From the NCBI GenBank assembly GCA_018857735.1, contig JABMCL010001339.1, positions 1-64,000 of the forward strand: a stretch of 64,000 nucleotides of DNA, given 5' to 3'. The notes below the pieces were generated by a model that did no database searches, was not told where the DNA came from, and saw only the letters and a program-made list of their open reading frames with translations. Origin of the DNA: Alviniconcha marisindica. Lineage: Eukaryota > Mollusca > Gastropoda > Provannidae. Shown here in pieces: positions 41,930 to 54,800 of this stretch. Made by a program: the position numbers and the translations under genes. Each line of letters begins with the position of its first letter. The stretch's first letter is position 1.

Positions 41930-42283
41930 CAACTAACTGTGGAAACATACTTTACTTTTTTCTGCTTCTATTGTGATAGAGAGAGAGAGAGTACATTTTG
42001 TAGTTCAGTCATTAAGGATTTTATTCCAGGACACATTATTGGATAGTATCTTTAACTTTCTGAAAGAAATCAGTATTTTTGGCAGATTATAACTTCAGGA
42101 CCATTTTGGGTTCTGTTTGTGTTTTATCAACTTTTTACATTCTTTTTAAAAATCTGATGATATGCTAGTTTTAGCTTGCATATATTTCTAGCATCTATTG
42201 TGTGCTGACAAAATGTGTTTCACCCTGATATAACCATGCTGGTTTACTGGGTATAAAAAAACCCAAGTTACTTACTAAGGCAA

Positions 42284-42951
42284 TTAGATCCAATCCACCA
42301 TCAGGGCATCCACATTGGGGTGTTCTGCACATCTCCTGCTCAGAGTGTCTACATCTGGAAGCACATGAACCATCCCTGGCTTTCAGCCGTCTAAAACTGG
42401 CTTTGAATTATATTCTCAAACTAAAATCTCTACCAGAAAATCCAGTGTGCAGTTGCATTTTTGAACCTGAAATGGTTAAAGTATTCGAAGGCAAACCATC
42501 AAAAATTTCACCTCTTGGCATCTGTGCTATCTCACTTGGAGAAATCAAAAATTAACCTGGAACTGATTGATGATGCTTCCTTTTTGGACATTGCTCCTTG
42601 GGTGCTTCAGACACCGCAGTCCAGTTTGATCTAACTAAATTTTAAAAAGTACATGACTAACATTGAAACTTACGTAGGTCCCTGGCCATGTGGGCATTAG
42701 TAGAAATTCAGCTGTAAAAGAATGCCGCTAAGAATGCCGTTGATGGCAACATCTCAGATGAGCTCAACCCCCTCTTGGATTTTAAGACATATAAATAAAT
42801 ATCGTTTAGAACTTTACCAGTCATAGTGGGATGAGTTCCCTCACAATAAACTTCATAAGATTTTTCCAGAGTTAAATGATTGTCTTTCCTGTCCTCATAA
42901 TAACAGAAAAGAAGAGACAGTTATTTCTCCACTGCACATTGGTCACTCCTA
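42284..42951 (+). mobile_element. I/Jockey-group LINE, copy 2, left part
   Basis: Begins within the RT thumb (LEAHEPSLAFSRLKLALNYI, PENPVCSCIFEPEMVKVFEG) and runs to the tail block LHIGHSY, where element A interrupts it at TTAA. It resumes at 45,376. It directly follows the tail of copy 1, so the two LINE copies stand in tandem. Many stops. Confidence 0.72.
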
Positions 42952-45375
42952 TTAAAGGAACTCTCCTTTGATGGCTAAACTTCTCGTGTGCTTAGAGGAG
43001 GTTAAATGAACATGATCAGCGTTAAAAGTTTTGTGATTGAACGTGCCGTTGATTTTATAACGATTTTAGAAGAGGACTTTCCAAGACAGCATTACTAACA
43101 CTGTTTTCATGAGCTCTTTCGTGTGTTTCAGTATGACATCATTGATAGGATACCGGAACTTCTCAGTTTTGTGTACATGTCATGTATAAATTATTTTTGT
43201 CAGTGTTTATTTTTTTAAATCTGGACAGTCTGTGTGAAATAGTTTCATTTTCCTAACGTTTTCATGGGAACAGCACAAAAAATTCAGAAATAAATTGATA
43301 GTGTTTGAAATTGCCAAGACGAATAAAGAAATGATGTCTAGCATTCTTTCGAATATTTTAGGGTGGCCTGGGGGAAATTTATCCAAACAGGTACGTTTGA
43401 TTCACATGCACACACGCACGATTCGGTCACACTGGCTCAACCAACACATGCTCATTGTGGTTTTTAGACACCTTCGACAAATTGCAGACTAGTATACAAC
43501 ACAACTACCCGTGTGATTTAATGAATATGAAAGAAAACATTCTTTTTCTGAGGAGTAAGCAAGTAAGTTGGTGTTTTTCTGAGGAATGAGTGAACAACTA
43601 CTGGTGAGGTTGACAAAACTGACAGAACAGAACTAGGGAAATGTATTCACCTATACGACATAACACAAGGAAACAATGAAACACAAGCGCTTTTGACAGA
43701 AAATTGTCCTTGTCAAATGCAAGAAAAATAATAATAAAAGAAGAAGGAAGCAAAGAAGAAGACAGACAAGAAGAAGCTGATGTGAATTTGTTTTGGATTT
43801 AAAACAATGTCATCAAAATGCCAAAATTAGGCAGATTGTGGCAAACACTGAACTTCAAAACAAACATGATCTGCCAACAGTATTCGGTCCTTGCTTTTCG
43901 TACAATCCACACTATGGGTTTTTTGCCAAGCGAATAAGCAAGGCTCCCAAAGTAGGACAGGTTTTCCCACACGCTACTTGTAACAATCACTTGTTTGTTG
44001 TTTTGTTTGTGGACTGATTCATTATGAAGCTGATGTTTCTGTTGGGAAAAGTTCAATTGTAGGGGTTGATGTGCAGGTATTGAGTGCAGTTCACAAGGTG
44101 TTTGGATGGCCAAAGTTCCCCCAACTGAGCGAGTGGACGAATTTCCCCATGCCACCCTATGTGTTTGGCTCAATGAAATGATGGCAAAATCATTTTGACG
44201 TCATTATATCAATAATTTGACGCAGGATTATAGAAAGGAGAAGAAGAGTCGAAGGCTCTAGAGGTAGTTATTAATGGCAAGAATGACAAAACTGAAAAGA
44301 ATGACTAGGAATACGTACACAACAAGAGAACACAGGACGGGACATGTGTTTTGTTTTGTGTGCCGCCTTCTTTTGTGCTTGTAAATAATAAATACATTCT
44401 TTCATGTACTATTATAAGGAGCAAATAGCCCGTTGAACGAAAGCAACGAAGAACTGAGAATGAAACAGTGGTGTTTATATCTTCATAGTTCTTTTCCTTT
44501 TTTCAAGATTATGCGATCAAAGCAGAGATAATTTGGAGTTACTACCATTTATCTTCGGAAGACCCCCCCAAAAAAGAAAGTTTAGCTCGACTGGCAAGAG
44601 ACCGACAACATAGATACAGGTCGTGGCTGGTAAACCTGGGTGACCAGGTGGAGAGAGTGGTGCACAAGGTTAGACGTCTGTGATAGGAAACTGGCAAAGT
44701 AAAAGAAAAGGTTCCTGATACTTCTTATTTGATTGATAGGAGTAGTCTACTGGAACCATATGTTTAAATATTCTACTAAGTACTACCTGTTTGCATAAGT
44801 ATGTATTTGTGGCCTGCCACCTGCCGGTAGGTTTTTCTTTTCTTTTCATTATTATTATTACGGTGACTAAAATATTTCCTGTAGTAGCATCGAATGAATA
44901 CACTGCGAAAGAATTCTCACCCAACACTTTGCACCTCGGTCCATCGCTGAGCATTATTAGTTAACGGCAGCTACAGGTCTCATCCACTGTTGTGAAGTAC
45001 ACATAGCATGATTAAGAGATTTATTCATAGAAAGACATAAAATTATTCCCACAATCATCAGTTAAGTCGCCAAACAAATTATTACGCGTGAGCACATTAT
45101 GTGCCTGAGACAATGCCATTGTCATGTTTGTAGGCCAAGTCGACAAGCATTTGTGTAAAACAACAAAATGTAATGACGTCATACGCATTCTGTAAATAGC
45201 TGCACCTGGGGGGAGATCCCAATCTATTTTTAGACCACTACAGATATTCTTAAATTGCCACATTTCAACAGGACCAAAGCAGAAATTAATGCTAGATAAT
45301 AATCGCACGGAAAACAATAAAAATTCATGCAAAAAATCGTTTTTTAGCCAAATCTGCGTGGGCCAGTCCCTTTAA
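42952..45375 (+). mobile_element. TTAA-flanked element A (2,416 bp body)
   Basis: TTAA at 42,952-42,955 and 45,372-45,375 flank a body starting AGGAACTCTCC and ending GGCCAGTCCCT. The termini share only a short inverted match (AGGRACT). The insertion splits LINE copy 2 precisely: ...GGTCACTCCTA on the left, ACTCACTCCTTTTTATTGAA on the right, as in the uninterrupted copy at 41,862. No transposase-like frame. TTAA targets with AGG ends fit piggyBac- or Kolobok-type transposition; the class is not proven. Confidence 0.85.
43360..44158. mobile_element. 799-bp inverted-repeat insertion within element A
   Basis: AGGGTGGCCTGGGGGAAATT at the left and AATTTCCCCATGCCACCCT at the right are inverted matches (about 21 of 24). 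Element B lacks the segment: there GAAATTGCCAAGACAAACAC runs directly into TGAAATGATGGCAAAA. Copy C carries a related insert with TTTCCCCCATGCCACCCTAA at 54,458. Confidence 0.65.
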
Positions 45376-45700
45376 ACTCACTCCTTTTTATTGAAGGGAG
45401 AGGAGGCACCTGTGTGTATCCCTTGTGCCAATCTACTTATTGTTGAACATATTTTACTGTTTTGATTTTTATTGAAACAAAGGAAATACATTTTACTGCT
45501 TGGTCATTGAGGACTTTATTGGAGGAAGTATCTGTGGAATACATATTTAAAGGAAATTGTCATTTTTGGGAAGGTTGTCATTTTTATTAGTTTTAACTTA
45601 AAAAAAAAAAAATCTATTAGTTTTAATATGTACGTATTTTTAGCACTTAAAGTGTTTGGAGTATAAAATGTGTTTTGCCCGGATGTAACTGTCCTTAAAA
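45376..45700 (+). mobile_element. I/Jockey-group LINE, copy 2, right part
   Basis: Resumes after element A with SLLFIEGRGGTCVYPLC in a broken frame, matching FLFKGEEPLMCIAC of copy 1, then a UTR and a degraded tail (TGTTTTGCCCGGATGTAACT). Confidence 0.7.
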
Positions 45701-45809
45701 AAACACAAGGGAGGCAGATGACTATAACTACTATTACTTGTTGTTACAACCAACCTAGAGAGAGCCTGCAAGCACACTGGACATGGCAGTTTTGGATGGT
45801 GCTAACACT

Positions 45810-45812
<3 letters not shown>

Positions 45813-45870
<58 letters not shown>
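45813..45870. repeat. (TA)n microsatellite
   Basis: About 58 bases of TA. Confidence 0.95.
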
Positions 45871-45877
<7 letters not shown>

Positions 45878-46227
45878 AGAGAAACCATCAAAGCAACTAT
45901 ACGGCTTTGGAAAATAACACCAGTTACTACCTATTCAGAGCACATTCACATTTAAATGATTGTGGCGATTTAATCACATTTTTTTGTATTGATACATTAA
46001 AAAACCCGTTTTAGGTCTCCTGAAGTACCACAGATTGCACAGCTTTTAATGTAGTTCAAAACATTTTCAAGACTTTCTTTAAATGTTTTACTGTTATTGG
46101 CATAGCATGAGCATTACCAGTGCTTTCTCACACACACATGCACACAGGCAGGCACATATGCATACACATATATACACATGCATATGATGATATGCACACG
46201 CAGAATGCATTATGAATATATGCATGC

Positions 46228-46229
46228 AT

Positions 46230-46309
<80 letters not shown>
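46228..46309. repeat. (CA)n microsatellite
   Basis: About 80 bases of CA, ~280 bp upstream of exon 3. The rest of 45,871-46,589 shows nothing recognised. Confidence 0.95.
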
Positions 46310-46311
<2 letters not shown>

Positions 46312-46589
46312 GCATTATCTAAAACTGCAAGGAATAGAAGTTTTGATGAAGCAGTATCATTTTGTATACATATTCCCTGTCGTGTGAACATGCATATTTT
46401 TGCATGGAAGTTAATTTTTTTATATGCATTATTTATTGTCGTTCATTTATTATAAAGTGGACATAGTCCCAAAATATAAAATGACAAAGCAGTAATGGTG
46501 ATCCCCGCAGGTGTTTAGTTGAAAATTAGCATTCTCTTTGTTATTTGTATTGAGCTGACTGCTGTGGTGATGAAAAATATTTGTTGCAG

Positions 46590-46673
46590 AATTTCTATTT
46601 GATTGATCCCTACCTGGTTTCCTTTCTCGCCATCATTATGAGTCGCCGTTTGGTGATTTGCTTCCTTCAAGAG
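46590..46673 (+). CDS. TMEM39: TMEM39 coding exon 3
   Basis: An 84-bp exon, 28 whole codons: NFYLIDPYLVSFLAIIMSRR then LVICFLQE. Acceptor TTGTTGCAG ends at 46,589 and donor GTATTT starts at 46,674. It matches the conserved LNF.LID...RRLV block of TMEM39, which includes the second membrane segment. Both borders keep phase 0, agreeing with exons 2 and 4. Confidence 0.88.
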
Positions 46674-48065
46674 GTATTTATGTGTTTGCATACTTTGTCA
46701 GTTTAAGTTTAATTTGCATAAAAGGTGTGGCTCTATTTTATGATCACTGTTAGGCCATTTACTTGCTGTACTAGGCATTTACCAGACCTGTTTACTTCTA
46801 TGATTTTGGCATATTTTGCACGCCAAAATTTTCAGCATATGAAAATACATGTTTTGCAATTTATTTTCCAGTCTGGAATATGCCCAGTTCTGGGTTTTGG
46901 GTGGCACATGTGTAAATCTTGGACCTCTCACTGCCGTAGTTTCAGTTTCTGCATTGCGCTTTGTGTAGTCTTGGCACTGCTCGGGCAGTTTGAAGTGAGG
47001 CTGGTATTTCGGCTGCGAGTGTTCACCATTTTTCTGAAAGCTGTGTTGAAATTATTTTCACTGAGAACAAAATGAGACTGAAAAAACAAACAAAAACTGA
47101 TGGAGAGAGTGCCAAAGCTGTCAAGATACAAATCTGCTTCCGGCATAGTGGAGTCATCTGTTTCCAAATCTTCTGCATACTACTCTTTACTTTTTAGTAG
47201 ACCATGGCAGCAAAATTGACATTAATAAAAAGCACTGCCCCTAGTCTGTGGCTAAAAACTGAAAATACCTTTTCTAAAAATACAGCAATTTTGTATTTGA
47301 GTATGAATGGGTCTGATTTACTTTGTGATTTTCTTTGACTCTATAATTATGTGATATAGATCAAACTGTGCACAGTGATAGTACCTATTGATTTTTTATT
47401 CATTCCTGTGACTTTTGCAGTTTCAATGATGTTGACTGCATAATTTAAAAGTCTCTGCAACATTCAAGCATTAGCCTTTGTTCAGAGTTGTATATTTTTG
47501 TAAATTCTTACCAAGATGATTTGCAGTACCTCACATTGGCAAAGGGGAGTCTTGTCTGCTCTTGTTGATGGCCAGAGCTTTACTTGTGTGTTTCATTGTA
47601 CTTTGTAAGAGGAAGATTTTTTTCTCCCCATTTTATATCTGTAAATTGTAGAATGTTTTGAGCCTTTCTTTTGTTGTTGTTTTATTTTGCAGAAAATTAT
47701 GACACTTTATTTTGTTATAATACCGCATTGTTAATGTTATTATTATTAATATCAATGCAAATGATGATTTGAAAAAATGCGGTTTTATGCAACAGATACT
47801 TGGTCTATGATTGGCGATTCATTTGGTGTCAGTTTGTGGCAGATGTGAAGGAAAATCCTGTGGGGTTTCATGTCAGTTAAATATAAATGGCCATACGCTA
47901 TCACAGTTGCAATGGACAGCATTTTGTGCATTATGGCCCTGATTTTTGGGGGCTGTCGTAACTTTGAATCGTGCACATAACCATAACCTCACAGTGGGTT
48001 GGGGAGGGGAGGGGGGTTCCACTAGCATAGTTTATAACTGTGTCCATTAAACTGGCTCCAAGGAC
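46674..48065. other. Intron 3, first part: unassigned
   Basis: AT-rich sequence with no coding similarity or repeat family recognised. The open frame at 46,725-47,075 overlaps the exon 3 flank by chance and has no family features. Confidence 0.5.
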
Positions 48066-48106
48066 AATAATAATAATAATGTACTCTTTTATGTGCTATT
48101 TATCAG

Positions 48107-48172
48107 ATGTGTATCACCCTGATATAACCGTACTGGTTGACTGGGGATAAAACACCAACTTACTTACTTCTC
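48107..48172 (+). mobile_element. Truncated I/Jockey-group LINE tail nested in F3
   Basis: TGTATCACCCTGATATAACC, GGTTGACTGGGGATAAAACA and CTTACTTACTTC. Same tail as 29,519-29,578, inserted close to the 3' end of F3. Confidence 0.72.
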
Positions 48173-48227
48173 TAAATTGGAGCACAAAGCAAAGAACAAA
48201 ACACAATCAAAACACTTCCACCTGCAT

Positions 48228-48297
<70 letters not shown>

Positions 48298-48488
48298 AGA
48301 GAGAGAGAGTCAGTAGGGTAGCTTGAAGAGGAGAGATTTCAAAGATGATTTCAAAGATGTGAATGTGTTTGATGATCTAATTTGGCAGTGGAGGCTGTTT
48401 CAGACAGACGGTGCAGCATAAGAAAAAATCTGACCAAGCGAGTTTGTGCCAGTTTCTGGAAGACAGAAAATAGAAGTATCAGAAGAAG

Positions 48489-48646
48489 AGCATAGCTGGC
48501 AGCATGGTTTGTAAACTGTCAGGAGTTCAGTCAAGTAGATGGGAGCAGTCAAGTGGATGCATTTGTGAGCATAGCTGGCAGGTTGGTTTGTAAACTGTCA
48601 GGAGTTCAGTCAAGTAGATGGGAGCAGTCAAGTAGTTGAGGCATTT
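48489..48646. repeat. 79-bp tandem duplication in F3
   Basis: AGCATAGCTGGCAG...GTAAACTGTCAGGAGTTCAG...GGGAGCAGTCAAGT is present twice, starting at 48,489 and 48,568, with small differences. Confidence 0.8.
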
Positions 48647-49377
48647 GTAGCACAGGGTAGTGAGTTTGTACTGTATTCATGGATCAGTGGGCAACCAGAG
48701 GAGAGTAGCAAGATGAGCAGAGATATGGTTAGTTTGGGGAACTCCTCAGGACAAGGTGAGCAGAACTGCTTTGAACCTTTTGTAGTTTAAGAGATACTGA
48801 GGACAGCCAGACAAGAGAATTGCCAATGCATGAAAGAACAAAGGCAGAAACAAGAATTTTTGTGGCATCTGTGAACTGAAGAAGATAGATGGAACTAATG
48901 TGGTGGAGTTCAAAATTGGCTGAGCATACCAGATTTGAGATGTGAGTTTACATGGTCAAGTGACAGTCAAGTGTAACACTAAAGTTCTTAACAGACATGG
49001 GAACAAATGCACTACTGACAGTCATAGAGTCTGGGAAGAGAGAAGAAAGAGACCTAGACTTTCTACCAGAGCATACAATCATTGCCTTGGTCTTCTTGTT
49101 GAGTTTAAGATTGTTTACTGTCATCTAGCTTTTGATGTTATCAGTACACCTCTGCATGGAGAGGAAATTTGGGATTTGATGAGGGGCTGCAGATTTATGG
49201 AGTTGAGAGTCATGAGTGATGAAGGACAGAGTGTTTTTCAATGATAGTGGAAAGAGAAGCTGTGTAAAGAACAAAGAGTACAGGTCCAAGGACAAATCCT
49301 TGTAGAACACCAAATGAGATGGGAGTGAGTGAGTAACTGGCTGCTGGACCCAGGTCATGGAATCTTTGGTCTCTCCT

Positions 49378-50165
49378 TCAGCTGCCTCTGTCAATGTCAC
49401 TACGTTGTTTGCAGTCTTCTTTCAGACAGTTTGTTCCTTTGAGTTTTCCGCAAAATTTCTTCCAGCATGTTATCTTTCCACAAACTTTGCATGAGTCTTT
49501 GTATGCTGGACATGCTCTTGGGGGATGGGCTCTACCACAGTTGCCACAGGCTTGTTCCACTTGGTCCATGTTGTTCAGTGGTGTGCTTGTCCATTTCTGA
49601 TTTTCCTGTGGACCTGTGAGAATGGCCTCAAAATGTCTTCCTTCTGCGATGGTGTCCGTTAGCTCACACACACAAACATAATCCTTTGGCCTTTGGCCTT
49701 TCCCAGCAGTTTGTGCTAGAATGCATCTGTTGGAGTGGATACAATCATGAGTTCAGTGACCCTTTTCTCCAATTCACTCTCATTGAATTAACATTTCAGG
49801 GCTGGTTACACATTAATGTTATGAAGTTGTGAACAGATTCTACACTTTTTTGCAAGTAATCCATCAAGTGGAGACAATGCACTCAAGTTCAAATTACTCT
49901 TTAGCTTAGACTCAGACAACTCCCATATCTTGTCAGGCCCCTTCTAGTGTGCATCTGACACCCCTGATGCATTGAGACGCATTAGGCTCTCGTTTCCTAT
50001 CCCCCTGCGGATTTTGAGAGCTATTTTGCCTGAGTCTGTCATGTCCTCATCTTCACAGTAGTACAACATAGTTTGTTTGAATAGTTCCAAGGCCTTGTCA
50101 TGACTGTCTGATGCCCAGTTCATTTTAGGGATGCATGAGTGCACCTTGTTCGTGTGTGTAAGCAT
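49378..50165 (-). pseudogene. Ty3/gypsy-type retrotransposon gag remnant
   Basis: Read on the minus strand, the N-terminal side (50,165 to 49,944) contains IPKMNWASDSHDKALELFKQ, resembling the capsid start of Ty3/gypsy gags. The C-terminal side (49,671-49,378) contains two zinc knuckles in sequence, CGNCGRAHPPRACPAYKDSC and CKVCGKITCWKKFC, the second lacking a clear His. Frames are broken between. No LTRs or pol were recognised nearby, so it is a fragment. Confidence 0.6.
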
Positions 50166-51811
50166 GTAAACAATGAGAATGCAATGGCAGTATCACTATC
50201 AGTGTTAGTGACAAGAGGACTTTATGGTACTGGTGATGTGTTTGTTCACTTGTTGGTCTATGTGTGTCAATAGTAATGTGTACAGCATATGCAGCATCCA
50301 ACAAATTCAAAATGCATATTAGCATGCACCTCAAAACCTAACATTGGGATAAATGTTCATCAAGGCTGCTATTTTACTTCAGTGTCTGCATTCATCAGCC
50401 ACTCACTGGATACAGCCAGGGGTTGTGTTCATTGCAAACTTTTGTGTAAATGTTGCATTTTTCGGGTGCCGTACACATTTTAGCCACATCACTGTGTCAC
50501 TGTATGCAAAATAACTGAACACCGATTGAATAAGTTATGGCTCACTGGTGGTTGCCGCGTCAATCAACACTAGATCTACCAGCAAACTCCATGTCATCTA
50601 AGCTGTGGCTACACACTCCTGCCCGGTACTCACTACAAGTCCAGTCAATGAAGGCCCGAATCTGGACAACAAATGCGAAAGCTGCTGTAATATTTGGTCT
50701 GATCCATGCGCCTTACAGTCAGTAACGCCATGCCTGTCCTGGAATAAAATCGCAAAGAATGACATGATTTATTTGAACCAAATCCTAACGAACCCGTATC
50801 TGGAATAAGAATCAGTCTCCGTATCAGTCTGGCCAGAAATCTCATATCTTGCTAATCTAATCAATGATAATTTCCAGTCAGTTGGCTGAGGACACAATCC
50901 CAGACATGGAATTTGGAACAACCCAATATGCCAAAAGTCTAGTCTAACTGTCAGCATGTATCAGAATTTACTCAAATGCAGAAGACTACAAAACCAAAAA
51001 CAAAAAGGTGCGTTCACACCAAATCCGAATGAGAGAAAATGGTGGCAACCTCGATTTCAACTTCATTTCGTTACTAAATCCCAAGGTAGACAAGAACTGG
51101 GTTTGCCGACATCGTCAGCTGTAGTTAATCTTTGAAAAATGATGCCGTGTACAATGTTCTGATGTATTCAAATTCTTTGTGAACAGCAAATTTACTGAAC
51201 GTTTCCACTTTTTCATGCATGGATAGACTTTAAAAAAAACTATTTTCATCTGCTCACTTTAGCGAGCTGTGTCATTTTGGCTTTGTAAGTTTGTGCGCTA
51301 ATTCTAGGATATGCTGTATGTATGCACTTTTTGTATCACTGACGCAAAATGCGTAATATTTGGCATCTGTTGATGCAGATCTCTGAAAGGCAGCGCGACC
51401 CATGACAGCAAAGCATCTACTGAGTATGTGGTGGTATACAGAGGATCACAGTGAAGCATCTGTATACTCGCACACAGTTTGTGATCGTAGTCATTGGTCA
51501 CAGTGAGAAAATGCTATCCAAAAAACATACATTCAAAGGTATACAACTGTGCAAGGGGACACAGGATGTGCTTAATGCAGTTGTTTCCCTTGCAGGGTGT
51601 GAAGGCTACACACTTTTTGTATGAAAAATTCACCAACAACAACAAAAATCCCCCAAAACAAGAACAAAAAACCCACCAAAACCAAAAAATGTCAACCCTT
51701 CCAGTTACAGCACATGCATGCACAAGTCAATCACTCTTAGTCTTACACAAATTAAGACATGTACAGCTCAATCAGTCCAACAAATAATCATTCATACATT
51801 CTTTGAGCTCA
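50166..51811. other. Unassigned intron 3 sequence
   Basis: No coding similarity. A phrase GTGCGTTCACACC at 51,008 and an A/C-rich stretch (51,630-51,690) stand out only in composition. Confidence 0.5.
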
Positions 51812-54800
51812 TTAAAGGAACTCTCCTTCAGAGGCTAAACATCTTGTATGTTTGGAGCAGGTTAAACAAACAAGGTTCGCAGTAAAATTATTGTGATTGA
51901 ACATGCCGTTGATTTTATAACAGTTTTATAAGAGGACTTCCCAGACACTGTAACAAACACTGTTTTCACAAGCTCTTTCCTGTGTTTTAGTATGACTTCA
52001 TTGACAGGATACTGGAACTTTTCAGTTTTGTGTAATGTCACGTATAAAAAAATTGTCAATGTTTATTTTTTAAATCTGGACAGTGTGCTTGAAATAATTT
52101 CATTTTCCTAACCTTTTCCATGGAAACAGCATAAAAGACATGGAAATGAATTGACATTGTCTGAAATTGCCAAGACAAACACTGAAATGATGGCAAAACA
52201 ATTTTGGCATCATTACAATATCAATAATTTGACATCAGAATTATAGAAAGGAGGAAAAAATTGATTTAAAAATAGTTACTGATGGTAAGAATGACAAAAC
52301 TGAAAAGAACTAGGAATAGATACACAACATGAGAACACAGGATGGGACATGTGTTTTGTGTCCCGCCTTTTGTATTATCAGACAATAAATGCATTCTTCA
52401 TACAGTATTTCTCGCATTGAATGAAAGCAACAAAGAACTGAGAATGAAACCTGGGGGTGTTTACATTTTGATAGTTCTTTTTCATTTCTTCAAGATTATG
52501 CAATCAGTCTTCAGAGGACCAAAATAAAAAGAATGCTGGATTGGCAAGAGACTGACAACGCAGATACAGGTTGTGGCTGGTGAACCTGGGTGACCAAGAA
52601 GGTGGAGAGGCTATGCACAAGTTTAGACATCTGTGACAGGAAACTGGCAAAGCTGTTACTGGAAATGTAAAAGGAAAAGTTTCTCGGATACTTCTTTTCT
52701 AATTAACATGAGTAGTCTACCGGACCCATACATTTAAATATTCTACTACTACTTGTTTGTGTAATGTGTGTGTTTTTGGCGTGCCAACAGCCAGTAGGTT
52801 TTTCTTTGAGTTAATTTAAAAAAAAATTTTTTTTAAATGGTCAGAACATGGTATACTGATTTTTTTTCTTCTCTTTTTTTCTTCTGTAGTAGCATTGGAT
52901 CAATATGATGATTTTTTTTTGGTCAACCAACACCTTACATCTCAGTTTGTCACCAAGCGTAATTAGTAAACAGCAGCTGCTGGTCTCGACCACTTAGAAA
53001 AGTGAGGTACACATTGCTTGATTAGGATATTTTTTTAATATTTTTTTTTAAAGATACAAACTTGATTTGAGCTGGACTCATCCATTAATTAAGTCGTCTG
53101 ACAAATTATTATGCCTGAACAGATTGCATGCCTGAGACAACACCATTGTCAATTGTTTGCAGGCTGAGTCTACAAAATGTGTAAAACAACAAAATGTTAT
53201 GATGTAATATGTATTCCATAAATAGATGCACCCAGTTGGGCAATTCCCAGTCTATTTTTAGAACATCACAGTCAGTCTTAAAGGTAACCTCCTTTGGAGG
53301 CTAAGCCTCTTGTGTTAAACGAACATGATTTGCATTAAATTTTGTGATTGAACATGCTGTTGATTTTGTTAACGATTTAGAAGAGGACTTTCACAGGCAG
53401 TGTTACTAACACTGTTTTCACAAGTTCTTTCTCTTGTTTATAGTATGACATCATTGATAGGATACCAGAACTTCATAGTTTTGTGTACAAGTCACATACA
53501 AAATCAACCCCTACCTCAAGCGAATTTTCCAAACTGTGTCCATCAGCTGCATAATGGATCAGTCCACAAACAAAACAACCATTGAGAGCAATTGTACATG
53601 TAATGTATGGGAAAAACTGTGCTATTCTCGGAGCCATGCTGTTCCCCTTGACAACAAGCCATAGCATGGGTTATATGCAAGACAGGCACACTGTTAGCTG
53701 ATGTTGTTTGTTTTGAATTTCAGTGCTTGAAAAGTCTATCGAATTTAGTTTTCACACATTTATCAAAAATATATGTCAGTTATTTTCAGCAAAAAGACAT
53801 TCACACAAAGTAAAAACTAAATTTTCAAGGTGACCGAATTTCCCCCAACATAAATTATGCTTGGGCACACCACCTGGGGGAAATTTGCCCTTTTTGTTTA
53901 CACGTCGCCTGTAATACATCACTAACAGTAACATGAAAGAGTGGGACTTGCTGACAGTTGAAAGGAATGGGGAAATGTTGATCTTAGCCGAAAGGGGGGC
54001 AGGGTAGACAGTGAATGAAAGAAATTTGTCAACTTTGTAGAACCAGTTAGGCTTTTGGAAATAAAGCACTTTGGTTGGGTTCACACTATTTGTACTGAGT
54101 TGACTCTTCTTCCATGTTTATGCTGAAAACATTCACATTTAGTGTTTCTCAAAACACTAAACAATTACTGGTTTTAGGTGTCATTCTTTGGCCTTTCCTT
54201 TCGCTGAGTGTGTTCTCTTTACATTTGGATGAAGTTCCCTTGAGATGTAGGATGAAATTTGCCCTTTTTGGCCATCTGAAGAAAAAAAAGACATTTCTAT
54301 TACATATTCATGAGATCACATGGGTAGTCATGCTGTAAACTAGTCTGCGATTGGTCGAAGGTGTGTACAAACCCAAACCAGTTTGAGTTGGTTGAGTCAA
54401 GATGACAGAATCGTGTTTTGAAGCATGCGTGTGCATCATATGTGCCTGTTTGGATGAATTTCCCCCATGCCACCCTAAATAGGGTTCTTCCTTTCAAACC
54501 TTCTATGATGGCAAAATCATTTTGATGTCATTACAATATTAATAATCTGATGTCAAGATTATAGAAAAGAGAAGGAAGAGTGGAAGGAAACAGTGGCTCT
54601 AGAAGCAGTTACTGATGATAAGAATGACAAAACTGAAAAGAATGACTAGGAATATGTACACAACAAGAGAACACGGGACGGGATGTGTTTTGTTTTGTGT
54701 GCTGCTTTCTGTGCTGCCTTCATTTGTGTTAACAGATAATAAATGCATTCTTTCATGTGCTATTATATAGAGCAAAATCAACAAAGAGCTGAGAATGAAA

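Larger units (their letters stand above)
38660..42283 (+). mobile_element. I/Jockey-group LINE fragment, copy 1 (interrupted)
   Basis: ORF2 pieces in order on +: pre-RT linker (KQAKNLSKNS, ~38,800), RT (LPPSWCKAVVIPFPKPGKDH at ~39,085; FFDLEKACDMVW with the motif-A Asp at ~39,353; GVQQGSILIPALFSI at ~39,520), an interruption by F2, then CSLFVDDF (RT motif C, ~40,250), RT thumb (ALEILQIVGRTDFGADRIIL, SKLDYRYIVY, 41,190-41,310), RNase H end (FIWVPSHVGI, ~41,596), a HIGHSYVTHSFLFKGEEP...CIACA tail and the 3' tail CACCCTGATATAACCATG (42,219). It is a different family from the 13.4-kb LINE: it has FVDD instead of YADD and another tail. Many stops. Confidence 0.78.
48066..49377 (-). mobile_element. 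L2/CR1-like LINE fragment F3 (antisense)
   Basis: Left end AATAATAATAATGTACTCTT is the (ATT)n tail read backwards. On the minus strand, RT pieces in broken frames include YKLTTLCYKCLNYLTAPIYL and TELLTVYKP (48,520-48,690) and CPQYLLNYKRFKAVLL. It contains a 79-bp tandem duplication (48,489-48,646), a CA/GA microsatellite (48,230-48,310) and a nested I/Jockey-group tail. Confidence 0.72.
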
